Shown: in pieces, positions 51,830 to 61,475 of the stretch
Layout of the letters: each line of letters begins with the position of its first letter
Numbering within the stretch: position 1 is the stretch's first letter
Assembly: GCA_029263315.1 (NCBI GenBank)
Contig: JAJCXR010000067.1
Span: 1-64,000 of the forward strand
Length of the DNA stretch: 64,000 nucleotides
DNA from: Acidobacteriota bacterium
GTDB taxonomy: Bacteria; Acidobacteriota; Thermoanaerobaculia; Multivoradales; J023
Reading direction: 5' to 3'
The notes under the pieces: model-generated
The model's database searches: none
Told to the model about the DNA's origin: nothing
What the model saw: the letters and a program-made list of their open reading frames with translations, nothing else
Position numbers and translations under genes: made by a program

Positions 51830-52537
51830 GTGGCCCACCCAACCATCCGAGTGCTCATCGTCGACGATCACTTCATTACCCGCAAAGGAATCCAAGGGCT
51901 TCTCCACCAAGTCGACGGGATCGAGGTCGTCGGCGAGGCTGAAAATGGTCGTGAGGGCATCGACATGGCCAAGAGCTTGGAGCCCGATGTCATCCTCATG
52001 GATCTGGCGATGCCGGAAATGGGCGGCGTCGAGGCCATTGGCGAAATCCTGGCCCAGCGACCCGAAACCGCCGTCGTTGTCCTCTCCGGCAGCAACCTCG
52101 AAGGGGAAGTCTTGGTCGCCGTGAGGGCGGGTGCCCTCGGATACCTGACAAAAACCGCCAGTCAGGATGAAGTGACCGAGGTCATTCGCCAGGTCCACCG
52201 GGGCGAGCCGGCCCTGCCCAAAGAGATCCATCGCAAGCTGCTCGGCCACACCCTGCCCCATTCCCGATCCATCGTGGCGGAAAGCTTGACCGAGCGTGAG
52301 CACCAAGTGCTCAGCCTGGTGGCCCACGGCCTCGAGAACCCAGTGATCAGCCAACGGCTGAAGGTCTCAGAGGCAACCGTCCGCACCCACCTGCGCAACA
52401 TACTCTCCAAGCTCGGTTTGACAAATCGGGTCGAGTTGGTTCTTTATGCCCTCGGACAAGGCTGGGAATCCCTCGATCAATGCCTCAAAGAGCTGACAGT
52501 TCGAGATTCGGATCGGCCTTTCAATTCAGCCAATTAA
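51830..52537 (+). CDS. NarL/FixJ-type response regulator
   Basis: A 235-residue two-domain regulator from GTG 51830, with AAGGA about 9 nt before it. The receiver domain has the acidic pair VDD (residues 12-13), the phosphorylatable Asp 58 in VILMDLAMPEMGG, Thr/Ser in VVLSGSN, and Lys 108 in GYLTKTA. The C-terminal LuxR-type helix-turn-helix spans about 155-215 (SLTEREHQVLSLVAHG, VISQRLKVSEATVRTHLRNILSKLGLTNRVEL). It would bind DNA upon phosphorylation by a sensor kinase, none of which is adjacent: an orphan regulator. Confidence 0.9.
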   Translation: MAHPTIRVLIVDDHFITRKGIQGLLHQVDGIEVVGEAENGREGIDMAKSLEPDVILMDLAMPEMGGVEAIGEILAQRPETAVVVLSGSNLEGEVLVAVRAGALGYLTKTASQDEVTEVIRQVHRGEPALPKEIHRKLLGHTLPHSRSIVAESLTEREHQVLSLVAHGLENPVISQRLKVSEATVRTHLRNILSKLGLTNRVELVLYALGQGWESLDQCLKELTVRDSDRPFNSAN

Positions 52538-52679
52538 TCTCCGCCGCAGCCCTTTGCTGTAATAGATCCCCCCGACCATCGTAATGACTGTGGATGTGGG
52601 GCATTTGTGTCGGTGAGGCAGGTCTGCCGATCACCCTCGCCCCTGGCGTCCCGCACCATGACCTGAGCACGGAGACCCC

Positions 52680-54371
52680 ATGCATCGGCGAACCTCGACC
52701 TTTTTGCTACTTCTGCCTTGCTTGTGGCTCCTGGCGGCCCCCGGCGAGGCCCGACGCCAACGGCTGGATCTGATCTCCACCTCAGTCCAGCTCCCCGGCC
52801 CCCCCGCCACCATCCTGTGGCCCGACCTGGACGGCGACGGCCATCGCGATCTCCTGGTGATGGTGGCCTACACCGAATGGGACCAACTGGCCATCGAAGA
52901 GAGCACCGAGATGGACGGCGTCGAAGGGCTGATGGAAGTGATGACCATCGTCCCCGCCTTGACCGACCGTCGCGAGCTGCATCTCTTCCTGGGCAACGGC
53001 GACGGCACCTACCGGGCGGCCGGTCAACGTCCGCTGGAGCCCGACATCCTGGCCCTGGAGCCGGGACCGGCCTCAGCTCCGGTGCTCGTCCTCACCGACG
53101 ACGGCCTCGCCGCCCTGCGCTGGCGGGCCGACGCCGCCGCCGATCAGCGATTGGTTTTCGAGAGGCTGCACGACGATCCGCCGGTGTTCGCCGGCAGCCG
53201 CACCTTTCTGCCGCGCCTCGGGCTCAGCCACGACCTGGACGGCGACGGGCGGCTCGACTTTCTGCTGCCGGCCGACGACGGTTTGGCGGTCTACCTGACG
53301 CCCCCCCAAGGCCCTCCGGCAGCGACGGGTCAGTATCTCCTCGCCGCCAACGATCGACGACGGGCCGGGGCCCAACCCTGGCGCCGCTATCCCCTGCCAA
53401 GGGTGGAGGACACTAACGGCGACGGAGTTTCGGACCTGATCTTCACCGACGATAAGGAAGCAGATACCCTGACCTTTCACGTCCTGAGGGGTGGTGACGC
53501 CGGGGATGGGCTCTTCGCATCCGTCGCAGCACCCTTGAGCCTCGAATTGCCTTGCCCTGAGGAGCTGGACAGCGACGACGACTGTGCCGAAAGGGATACC
53601 GAGCTGGTTCACTTCGGCGACCTGGACGGCGACGGTCGAGCCGAGTACGTCATGCAGCTCGAGCTGCCGCCCCCCGGCGACGGCATGCGCCAGGAGCTCG
53701 GCCACGCCAAACGCCCTCCGTTTCGCTACCAGCTCTTCCACAGCGGCATCGACGGTAGCCCGGAGGCGGCGCCCTACACCACCTTCGAGGCCCTTGGCTA
53801 CAGCTTCAACAACAGCGATGGCGACGGCGATGGCTTGTCGATCCCCGGTGGTCTGCAGGATCTCGACGGCGACGGTCGCAAGGACCTCATCACCTTGACC
53901 TTGGATTTCTCCCTCTTCCAGGTGATGCGGGTGATGACCACCCGCAGCCTGTCCATCGGCCTTGACTTTCATATTTATTGTCAAGGGAGCGACGGCACCT
54001 TCCAGGGCGTCCCCAACCTCGACCTCTCCGGCAAGTTCAAGCTCGATCTCGACGATATCCGGCTGCGCCAACTCTCCTTCTTCGACGGCGACTTCGACGG
54101 CGACGGCAAGGCCGATTTTGTCCAACTGGGGCGCGGCCGTAGCGTCAGCATCCACCGCGGCCAGGCCGGCTGTGCCTACAGCGCCAAACCCGACCTGACG
54201 ATCGAGCTCGAAGAAGAGCCCCGCAACGTCGCCCTGGTGCGCATCGAGGACTTCGACGCCGACGGCTTCTCCGACCTGCTGATCGTCCAACCCAACCGCA
54301 TCGACGAACCCGGCGTCACCCCGCCGGTGCGTCTAGACCTCTACCTCAGCGGTCAAGGAGCGCAGCCATGA
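52680..54371 (+). CDS. Secreted FG-GAP/VCBS-repeat protein A
   Basis: A 563-residue exported protein with signal peptide (STFLLLLPCLWLLAAPGEA). Repeats of the D-x-DGDG type occur at least seven times (DLDGDGHRD, DLDGDGRLD, DTNGDGVSD, DLDGDGRAE, DSDGDGLS-like, DLDGDGRKD, DFDGDGKAD, DFDADGFSD), consistent with FG-GAP or VCBS blades of a beta-propeller with calcium sites. Function is not predictable beyond surface or periplasmic binding. ATGA overlap with the following gene. Confidence 0.85.
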   Translation: MHRRTSTFLLLLPCLWLLAAPGEARRQRLDLISTSVQLPGPPATILWPDLDGDGHRDLLVMVAYTEWDQLAIEESTEMDGVEGLMEVMTIVPALTDRRELHLFLGNGDGTYRAAGQRPLEPDILALEPGPASAPVLVLTDDGLAALRWRADAAADQRLVFERLHDDPPVFAGSRTFLPRLGLSHDLDGDGRLDFLLPADDGLAVYLTPPQGPPAATGQYLLAANDRRRAGAQPWRRYPLPRVEDTNGDGVSDLIFTDDKEADTLTFHVLRGGDAGDGLFASVAAPLSLELPCPEELDSDDDCAERDTELVHFGDLDGDGRAEYVMQLELPPPGDGMRQELGHAKRPPFRYQLFHSGIDGSPEAAPYTTFEALGYSFNNSDGDGDGLSIPGGLQDLDGDGRKDLITLTLDFSLFQVMRVMTTRSLSIGLDFHIYCQGSDGTFQGVPNLDLSGKFKLDLDDIRLRQLSFFDGDFDGDGKADFVQLGRGRSVSIHRGQAGCAYSAKPDLTIELEEEPRNVALVRIEDFDADGFSDLLIVQPNRIDEPGVTPPVRLDLYLSGQGAQP

Positions 54372-55804
54372 GCCGTCCCACCGCACCGGTCTTGTGCTGT
54401 CTGCTCGCTCTCCTCGGTGGCGCCTCCCGTGCCACCGAGCCGCCCGAGGATCCACCGCCGGCCCTTCGCAGCAGCACCCAACAGCTGGCCTGGGCCGAGG
54501 TGATCGATGTCGTGCTGCCGGGCCTGATTCTCGATGTCGCCCCCTGGCCGGGGGACGCCCCCGGCGCCACCGACGGCTTGGCGGTGCTGCTACAACCGGA
54601 GGACGCTACCGACGGCCCGCGGCATCTCTACCGCCTACGGGGTGTCGACGGTGACTTGCAACCGCTGGCCGACGACCTTCCGGCGACGGCGGACAGTCTC
54701 TTGCGGCACGGCGACCAGCTGTGGGTCGGCGACGAGGGCCGCATCCATCGCTACCGCGACGGCCTCGGCTTGACCACCCTCCTCGAGCTCGAGGGCCTGC
54801 GGTTGGACGGTTTGGTGGAAAGGGGATTGATCAACGGGCAGGATATTCTCATTCCCGAGGTCGGCCGGGTACGCCACTACACCGCCGACCTACAGCCCAC
54901 CGGCGACAGCTTTGAGCAGCCGGTGGAGGCCCGGCGACGGTCCCGCCAACTGGAGCTGTGGAGCCCACCCATCCGTCGCTTGGGAACCGACCCGCGACGT
55001 TTTGTCAGCGATCCCATCGCCCTCGACACCCATCGCCTGCGGGTCAGCCTCATCGACCTCGACGCCGAGGCCGACGAGCAGCGGCAAGACAGCTTCCTGC
55101 GCTTTGCCGGCCCCGAAGACCTGGAGCAGTTCGATTTCGTGCACATCGACGGCCGTCCCGCCGTCATCGTCGCCACCACCCGTGGCGACAAGCTCGGCAT
55201 CTTCGAAAAGCTCGAGCTGCGCACCTTCCTGCTCAAACCCGACCGCACCCGGGCCGGACGCCTGCCCCGCAACAGCCTCGAGACCGTCACCCGCAACTGG
55301 TATCGCCTGGAGCCCCGCATCGTCGATTTCGACGCCGACGGCAAGGACGACCTGCTGCTCATCCAACCGGAGGGTTTGGGGGCCGGCAAGCTGCTCATCG
55401 AGCTTCATTTGGGGCGCGGCGGTGGCCTGCTGGAGCCCCGCAGCCGGCGCAGCAAGCTCGATGCCGAAGGGGCCGCCTGGGACATGAGCAGCGACTTCAC
55501 CGACGACGGCACCGTCGATCTCCTGCTGGTCAGCGACGGCGAGCTGCGCATCCACGCCGGCTTGCCCAAGCACAAGAAACGCGTCATCGACGGCGAGCCC
55601 GTCCACCGCCTCGCCCCCGGAGAGCTGACCGGATCCTCCGTCGAGGTGGCGATCAGCGTCTCCTCGGAGGGCAGCGACGGCCAAGCCACCGGCTTGCATC
55701 GACGTCCCCGCCTGCTACAGCTCGACGCCGATGCTAAACCCGAGATCGTGCTGCTGGCATCGCTGCGTGGTCGCGGCGTCCTGCGGATCGTCGATGTGAA
55801 CTAG
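54368..55804 (+). CDS. Secreted FG-GAP-like protein B, coupled to A
   Basis: A 478-residue exported protein. Signal peptide APVLCCLLALLGGASRA. Lower-density blade motifs are visible (IVDFDADGKDDLLLI, DFTDDGTVDLLLV, LQLDADAKPEIVLL), suggesting a degenerate propeller. Overlaps the preceding gene by 4 nt (54368-54371). The two proteins probably act together, possibly as propellers of one complex; no sorting tail. Family not recognised. Confidence 0.8.
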   Translation: MSRPTAPVLCCLLALLGGASRATEPPEDPPPALRSSTQQLAWAEVIDVVLPGLILDVAPWPGDAPGATDGLAVLLQPEDATDGPRHLYRLRGVDGDLQPLADDLPATADSLLRHGDQLWVGDEGRIHRYRDGLGLTTLLELEGLRLDGLVERGLINGQDILIPEVGRVRHYTADLQPTGDSFEQPVEARRRSRQLELWSPPIRRLGTDPRRFVSDPIALDTHRLRVSLIDLDAEADEQRQDSFLRFAGPEDLEQFDFVHIDGRPAVIVATTRGDKLGIFEKLELRTFLLKPDRTRAGRLPRNSLETVTRNWYRLEPRIVDFDADGKDDLLLIQPEGLGAGKLLIELHLGRGGGLLEPRSRRSKLDAEGAAWDMSSDFTDDGTVDLLLVSDGELRIHAGLPKHKKRVIDGEPVHRLAPGELTGSSVEVAISVSSEGSDGQATGLHRRPRLLQLDADAKPEIVLLASLRGRGVLRIVDVN

Positions 55805-55886
55805 TTCCCGTACAGATTTACCAAAATCGGTGCCGGGGGGATCGCTCAGCGCCGGACCAAGGCACGTCGGCCTCCGCGATTCAGAG

Positions 55887-57230
55887 CTATCCCGCCTCCA
55901 ACATGCCGGAGAGCATGGATGCGATACCCAGGAACGACATAAAACCCGCGATGTCGGTGACGGTTGTCAAGATTATGGAAGACGACAAGGCAGGGTCCTG
56001 GCCCAGTTTCTTGAGGATGATAGGCACTAAGGCTCCGGACACCGCCGCAATCGTCATCGATGAAACCATGGCCAGGGCAATGATCAACGCAAGACCCGTG
56101 CTCTTGCTCCAGAAATAAACGCCGGCACCGCAGGTGGCCGCAATGGCCAAACCGTTGATCAATGCAGCTCCAGCCTCTTTTCTCGCCACGGCGAACCAAT
56201 GCCTCACCGTGATCTCTCGCAGGGTCAGACCCCGCATGGTGACGGCCAGCGCTTGCGCTCCCGTATTCCCCGACTGCCCCGCCGCAATGGGCAACAAAAT
56301 GGCCAGGGCAGTATAGGTTGCGATCGTCGATTCGAACATCGCGACCACCCCCGAAGCCATGAATGCGGTCATGAGATTGATTTGCAGCCAAGGCAAACGC
56401 TTCTTGACGGCAAACCAGCTGCTGGATAGGGCGCGTTCGTCCTTGCTGGCACCGACCATGGTCAACATGTCTGCGGCGAGGATGCCCTTGAGATCACCCA
56501 GGAGATGCCTGCCGCGGACCACACCTACAAATCGATCATTGCCGTCGACCACCGGCATGACATCGATCTTGAGCCTCTCCAGCTCCCCCATGACCTCATG
56601 TTTGGGGTCCATTGCCTTGGCATAGGCCTTCAGCGGGATGGCAATGGAAGCGAGCGTCTCTTCATCATCGGCCAGGGCGAGACGTTGCACCGGTACCTGC
56701 CCGTTCAGGAACATTTCATCATTCAGCAAAAAAAGATGGTTCAGGTCTTTGACTTTCTGGTTGCGCAGCTGAGTCACGGCTTCCCGAACGGTCATGTTTT
56801 CGCTAAAGGCCATGATATCGGTGCTCATGATCGCACCGGTACTATTGGCCGGATACGCCAGCAGCTCTTTCAGCTCTTTGGCAACCCCAACATCTAAGAG
56901 CGCAAAGAGCTGCTCTCGTTTTTCGGCATCGATACGATTGAGCAGTGCGGCGCTGGACCCGGCCTCCATGGAGGTCAGAAGATCCGTCGCTTCTTTATCC
57001 GCCAGGTATAGCAAGACATTATCGGCCACGCCAGGGGGTAGGTGCCTCCAGACCGCCGCCGCCACTTCGGCGGGCTGCTCGCTAAGGAGCTGGGCAGCTT
57101 TCTCGGGAAACATCGATTCCAGCTTCCGCGCCGCTTCCTTTGGGTATTTGAGAAGAAATGCGTTGTTTAATGCCTCGACAGCCTCGACAGCCTCAACAGA
57201 AGCATTTCCCTCAATGGCTTCTGCTCTCAC
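55887..57230 (-). CDS. mgtE: MgtE-type magnesium transporter
   Basis: A 447-residue dimeric Mg2+ channel protein. The N-domain (VEALNNAFLLKYPKEAARKLESMFPEKAAQLLSE) is followed by a CBS pair (STGAIMSTDIMAFSENMTVREAV; VMPVVDGNDRFVGVVRGRHLL), the linker helix, and five membrane segments with the pore signature PIAAGQSGNTGAQALAVTMRGL at about residues 310-330 and a final GALVPIILKKLGQDPALSS. The N-terminus carries VEAVEAVEAL from a 9-bp repeat (57176-57202). It ends a three-gene operon by a 4-nt overlap with the CBS protein. Confidence 0.93.
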   Translation of the reverse strand: MRAEAIEGNASVEAVEAVEALNNAFLLKYPKEAARKLESMFPEKAAQLLSEQPAEVAAAVWRHLPPGVADNVLLYLADKEATDLLTSMEAGSSAALLNRIDAEKREQLFALLDVGVAKELKELLAYPANSTGAIMSTDIMAFSENMTVREAVTQLRNQKVKDLNHLFLLNDEMFLNGQVPVQRLALADDEETLASIAIPLKAYAKAMDPKHEVMGELERLKIDVMPVVDGNDRFVGVVRGRHLLGDLKGILAADMLTMVGASKDERALSSSWFAVKKRLPWLQINLMTAFMASGVVAMFESTIATYTALAILLPIAAGQSGNTGAQALAVTMRGLTLREITVRHWFAVARKEAGAALINGLAIAATCGAGVYFWSKSTGLALIIALAMVSSMTIAAVSGALVPIILKKLGQDPALSSSIILTTVTDIAGFMSFLGIASMLSGMLEAG

Positions 57231-58183
57231 CGTGCGTCTCCCTGCGGTCTCTTTGTGGCGAGTCTTTGTGCGCCGGGTCGTTTATAGCCAGGTCTTTTGG
57301 CTCCAGGTCCTGTGGCGCTGGGTCCTGTGGCGCCGGGTCCTGTGGCGCCGGGTCTTCTAGCTTTGCCGTGATCAAAAACAGTTCCAAGAAGTGCCAAGAG
57401 GCTCTCCCCGTATACCTCGAGAATTCCCAGCAAGGGATCCGTACCGCTGGGGCCGGCGATCGTATTGGAAATTTTATCTAAACCCCTCCGCAGATCGACA
57501 TGGCGCAGGATGCCGACGATCTGTTGGTTCCTATTGATCACCGCCACGGTATCGCTGTGCGCCCATACCGGGTGATCGGCCGCCGACACGAGGGCAGCTC
57601 GCCCGGAGATGGACTCCGGATTCTCCCTCATGATGGCAACGATGGGGGTCTCTGGGTTCGCACGCAACAACCCCGTGACGGCGACCACTCCTTGCAGTTT
57701 GCCCTCGCGATCAACAACATGAACTGCATCTGCATCGATGAAATCTTGCCCCGAGGCAAGCCGGGAACAAGCCTCTTGGGCGGTGCAATCAAGGGGCAAC
57801 GTCATGATGTTGGTCGCCATCCACGCACCCACCAGCTCTTCGGAAAAACGAAGGAGCAACTTGCAAGCGAGTTTGGTTCTCTCCGGCAACAGCTCGAGAA
57901 TAGAATTCTTCATGTCTTCATCGGAGAGCCTGAGGATCGATACCACGAAGTTGGTATCCATTTCCGACAGGAAACCCGCTGCAACAGCCGGTTCGAGATG
58001 TTCAGAAACCCTTGCGATATATTTAGGAAGCATCCTCCTCAAGACGGGTGCCGCGTAGTAATGGGGCACCTTACGTAAAAACTCCGCCGCAGACTCCGCC
58101 GGTTGTTGCTCCAGAACCGCTGCCGCTGAATCGGGCTGAGATTGCAGGAAGGCCAGGGCCATATCGATCTTCTGATCGCTCAT
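57227..58183 (-). CDS. Soluble MgtE_N-CBS protein with proline-rich tail
   Basis: A 318-residue protein corresponding to the cytosolic half of MgtE without membrane segments: an MgtE_N-like superhelix (AAEFLRKVPHYYAAPVLRRMLPKYIARVSEHLE, AGFLSEMD) and two CBS motifs (IMTLPLDCTAQEACSRL; AVINRNQQIVGILRHVDL). The C-terminus is repeats of GATGP/GAKRPG type, encoded by a 15-bp array. Both overlaps in the operon are ATGA. It is plausibly a regulatory subunit of the adjacent MgtE, sensing Mg2+ or nucleotides through its CBS pair; this role is inferred from domains and coupling. Confidence 0.85.
   Translation of the reverse strand: MSDQKIDMALAFLQSQPDSAAAVLEQQPAESAAEFLRKVPHYYAAPVLRRMLPKYIARVSEHLEPAVAAGFLSEMDTNFVVSILRLSDEDMKNSILELLPERTKLACKLLLRFSEELVGAWMATNIMTLPLDCTAQEACSRLASGQDFIDADAVHVVDREGKLQGVVAVTGLLRANPETPIVAIMRENPESISGRAALVSAADHPVWAHSDTVAVINRNQQIVGILRHVDLRRGLDKISNTIAGPSGTDPLLGILEVYGESLLALLGTVFDHGKARRPGATGPGATGPSATGPGAKRPGYKRPGAQRLATKRPQGDAR
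57288..57357 (-). repeat. In-frame tandem repeat, ~5 x 15 bp
   Basis: The CCGGGTCCTGTGGCG unit (plus-strand reading) repeats with variants at 57288, 57303, 57318, 57333 and 57348, encoding GATGP-like pentapeptides at the C-terminus of the CBS protein. Confidence 0.85.
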
Positions 58184-59064
58184 TTCTTTTCTCTCGCCTC
58201 AGCGGAGGCCAGATCCCCTTTGGCCAGCTCGCCGCCGCTAGCTGAGAAGCTGCTGATTTGCTCTTGAAAGTGTTTGGCCGGGATGACTGTTCGGCCGGAT
58301 TTTGTATCGAGGACGATGGAGGTGTGAGTGACCTCGACGACGCTGCCCTCGACGTCGCCCATTTGCATTTGCTCACCAAGACTGCAATGCCTGCGAAAAT
58401 ATTGCGCCCCGATGATGTTGGCGATCAACGTCTTGCCCCCGAGCCCAAAGGCCAACGCCCCCCCAGCCAGCAAAACACCGAGAACGACAACCAATGCATC
58501 CGACAGGAAATGGGCATCGATACCAATTTGCTCGATGCCGATGACCACGGTGGTGGAAATGATGACCACCTGCACCACACGGGCCAGCATGTCCCCTTGC
58601 TCCACCCCCGCGGAACGGGCCACCCCAACAACCCCTGTTCTGGCGCCACTGCCCAGAAGAATCCCCGCGAGAATAATCAATACACCGGTGATCAAATTGG
58701 GCAAATAGATAATAACGCTATTCATCCAACTCGAAAGCAGTTGCCAGCCGAGCATATTGGCGGTCGCCGCAACAAAGAAAATCATCACTGTCCAGAAGAC
58801 TATCTTGCTGATGATGACGGCGTAGGAAACCTTGAGCTTCTCCGGGTGTAGGCCATCCACCCTGGCCGCACGCTGGAACAGCGAGTCCAGTCCCCGCACC
58901 AGCTTTCTGCTGGCGATGCGCAGGAGATGTGAGACGATCAATCCGGCGATCAGCAGGGCGACGGCCCCTGCGACTCGCGGCGCATACGCCACCAGCTGGC
59001 CGATGAATCCTTCATAGGTCTGAGCCAACGATTGCTGCCAGTCTAAAGAATTCGCCTTGTCCAT
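58180..59064 (-). CDS. MscS-type mechanosensitive channel (TM-helix repeat)
   Basis: A 294-residue membrane protein. Predicted membrane helices fall around residues 28-48 (VAGAVALLIAGLIVSHLL), 83-105 (ISKIVFWTVMIFFVAATANML), 118-141 (VIIYLPNLITGVLIILAGILLGSG), 165-180 (VVQVVIISTTVVIGI) and 190-210 (LVVVLGVLLAGGALAFGL). The GGKTLIANIIGAQYFRRHCSLGEQMQMGDVEG run matches the MscS pore helix and start of its beta domain. It probably releases osmolytes on membrane stretch. First gene of the three-gene Mg/osmotic operon. Confidence 0.87.
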   Translation of the reverse strand: MDKANSLDWQQSLAQTYEGFIGQLVAYAPRVAGAVALLIAGLIVSHLLRIASRKLVRGLDSLFQRAARVDGLHPEKLKVSYAVIISKIVFWTVMIFFVAATANMLGWQLLSSWMNSVIIYLPNLITGVLIILAGILLGSGARTGVVGVARSAGVEQGDMLARVVQVVIISTTVVIGIEQIGIDAHFLSDALVVVLGVLLAGGALAFGLGGKTLIANIIGAQYFRRHCSLGEQMQMGDVEGSVVEVTHTSIVLDTKSGRTVIPAKHFQEQISSFSASGGELAKGDLASAEAREKK

Positions 59065-59282
59065 GTCTGATGTCCTTGTCGAGGTCGTTCGGCCATTCGA
59101 TTGCAGGGTCGGCGGTGCATTCCGAGTTGAACATCAACCGTCGCTTGGAAATTGGAGATTACCACGCCCGTTTCAATCCCCCTGGCGAATCGCTACCCAG
59201 CCCCACTCAGGGCTTACCGGACAGATCGCTGCGCAACTGGCCGGTAGGCCTGGGATCAACCGGGGCCGGGTGCGCCGCCCGC

Positions 59283-61370
59283 CTATTGATACTCCTGCCA
59301 ACGCGGCGGAATCTTCAGGATGGACGGCAGATACGCCCATGGCAATCCGCTCTCGAGATCATGCTCGTACAGCTGCACCGCCCCGAAGGTCTTTGCCTGT
59401 TGCCCCAGGAGCACCATAAAGATACTCGGTGCCGCGGCGAATAAACGGATCAAACCTTGGCGCTCCAACACCGATCGTTGGCCGAGTCGATAGGAGAGAT
59501 CGATGGCCAACCTCAAGGCATGGGCGCCGCTGACGATTCCTGTTTGGCCGGGTTGGGGTTGCACCGTCGCCGCCAGAATACGCCGTACCGGCATTTGCTT
59601 TCGACGCAAATACTCGACGACTCCCGGCCGCACATCATGGGTGATGCTGATGGCCAAGGCGATGTCTTTCACTTCGGCGTCGACCACCAGACCGTCGCCG
59701 AGCCCCTCGCCGGGCAGGATGTCTTCGACATGCCAGAGGCGATCTTCCGGCACCTCCCCTTCGTCGGCGCTCCAGTCTTGGTGCGCGGGCAACGTATTCG
59801 CCTTCCCCGCATCGGCCCTGCGGTGCCCCCGCTGCCGCAGGGTGATGTCGAGACCGCTCTTGGCTTCGAAGAAGCTACCTACCACGAAGGCAATGCTGTT
59901 GTGGGCCGCCAGATCAACCAGCACCGGTCGTTCGGTGTCGACGTCGGCCAGGAAGGTGCTCAGCCGCGGCAAGATGTCGTTGTCCCACAGACTCTGGTCG
60001 CGGATCAGACGGTGCTTGGTCGATGGGTCGAAGGCGCCGCTGAGATCCAAATACAGCTCTTTGCAGCGCGACTCCATGGCGGCTCCCCAGCCCCCCTTGA
60101 AGGTTCGGATTCCCAGATGCTGCGTCTTGGGACGCTGCACCGCAGCCGGCCGGCGCTCCGACGCTGCCTGATCTCGACGAACAATGTTGCAGTCTTTGGC
60201 CCGGGTCAACAGGGTGGGCGTGGCCCATTCGAAACTCACCTCCCGTTGCGCATACAACGCTAAACGCGCTTCATTGACCGCCATGTCGATGGGCTCGGCC
60301 CGCCCCAGGCTGCGGTACAAAGCGTTATTGAAAATGGAGGCTGCGGCGATGGAGATGGGGAGCTGCATCGCCACCACGGCGGGAATGTTGGCCGCCAACA
60401 GGGCTGGGGCAACGTTGAGAAAGGGATTTTGCCCCCGCTGCCGGGGCAACGTCGCCCCAGAGCAAGAGCAGAGAACCACCAGACGAAGGTCGGGAAGCCC
60501 CTTGAGATAAGTCGCCACCATCTTGCCGCTTTCCTGCACCTCCTGCCCCTGCTGGCCAACAAACGAGAGCACACCAAAACCGCCCTCCTTGGAAAACCCT
60601 CCGTGACCGATGAAATGCAGGCCGTGGAATCGTCCTTCGAGCAGACGGTTGCGTAGCCCCATGAGCGTCACCGCCTGGTGCGGAGTCTCTGCGTTGAGGT
60701 GGAGAGATTCCACCTCCGTGGACCATGGCGAAGCTGCAAGCCCTTCTCGGATCGCGGCGATCTCTTTCTTGGCATCGATCGGGTAAAGCCCGGCGGGTGA
60801 GGCCACCACCACCAGGATACGAAGCGGCCCCTCGATGCTGGCCGAGGGATACGGCAAGTGGGTCTCTATTTCCCGCACCAAGGTCGCCTTGCGCATCTGA
60901 GACAGCGCCTCCTCGACCCCTCCCTTGCGACGCACCATCAGCTCCCAAGGCAAAGCCGCCAGCGGCGCAATCTCGTCGTGCTCGGGATTAAAGATCAAAC
61001 GGACTCGCAAACCTTTCTTTTTGGGATGGTCCTGGTCGACAAAAGCATGCCAATCCAAGTCAAAGCTGTCCCCCACCCTGCCATGGACGAGTGCATCAAA
61101 CAGCTTCAACCCCCATTCATGCTGCGACTGGGCTATCTGACGACGCAACGCAGCCAATTGCTTCGCACTCTCCGTCGCCTCGAAATGAGCCCGCATGCAG
61201 CTCGAGAGGTTGTCCTGCAGCCTTGCCATCACCTCCGGGATATCGTCGACAACAAAGTCGGTACCCAGTGGCTCCTCGGTCTCGGATCGAGACTCCGAGA
61301 GTAAAGTGACTCGAGCCGTCTCATTCAGCTGCCCGGGACGAATCTGAATTCTCAGGTCTTCATACTGCAT
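59283..61370 (-). CDS. CHAT protease-SAVED sensor fusion
   Basis: A 695-residue soluble protein from ATG 61370, with GGGAG 8 nt before it (a GTG at 61385 is less likely). The N-terminal half contains a CHAT (caspase-like) protease: LPYPSASIEGPLRILVV core, DAKKEIAAIREGL, catalytic His ~256 in LHFIGHGGFS, catalytic Cys in LVVLCSCSGAT (~301 or 303), and VAMQLPISIAAASIFNNALYRSLG. The C-terminal ~200 residues match SAVED, the sensor of CBASS and some type III CRISPR effectors: ALAISITHDV, HALRLAIDLSYRLG, RLFAAAPSIFMVLLGQ, and the terminal FGAVQLYEHD...YLPSILKI. SAVED binds cyclic oligonucleotides and would activate the protease. No CD-NTase or CRISPR gene is within reach, so it is an orphan effector or signals from elsewhere. 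Confidence 0.8.
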   Translation of the reverse strand: MQYEDLRIQIRPGQLNETARVTLLSESRSETEEPLGTDFVVDDIPEVMARLQDNLSSCMRAHFEATESAKQLAALRRQIAQSQHEWGLKLFDALVHGRVGDSFDLDWHAFVDQDHPKKKGLRVRLIFNPEHDEIAPLAALPWELMVRRKGGVEEALSQMRKATLVREIETHLPYPSASIEGPLRILVVVASPAGLYPIDAKKEIAAIREGLAASPWSTEVESLHLNAETPHQAVTLMGLRNRLLEGRFHGLHFIGHGGFSKEGGFGVLSFVGQQGQEVQESGKMVATYLKGLPDLRLVVLCSCSGATLPRQRGQNPFLNVAPALLAANIPAVVAMQLPISIAAASIFNNALYRSLGRAEPIDMAVNEARLALYAQREVSFEWATPTLLTRAKDCNIVRRDQAASERRPAAVQRPKTQHLGIRTFKGGWGAAMESRCKELYLDLSGAFDPSTKHRLIRDQSLWDNDILPRLSTFLADVDTERPVLVDLAAHNSIAFVVGSFFEAKSGLDITLRQRGHRRADAGKANTLPAHQDWSADEGEVPEDRLWHVEDILPGEGLGDGLVVDAEVKDIALAISITHDVRPGVVEYLRRKQMPVRRILAATVQPQPGQTGIVSGAHALRLAIDLSYRLGQRSVLERQGLIRLFAAAPSIFMVLLGQQAKTFGAVQLYEHDLESGLPWAYLPSILKIPPRWQEYQ

Positions 61371-61475
61371 CCTTCGATCTCCCACGGTTGCACTCCGGAG
61401 AACATCTCCGAGGCGGTCCTATAGGGAATAGACACAGAACCAGAGAGCAGGGACGATAGGAATTCCCTGAACATC

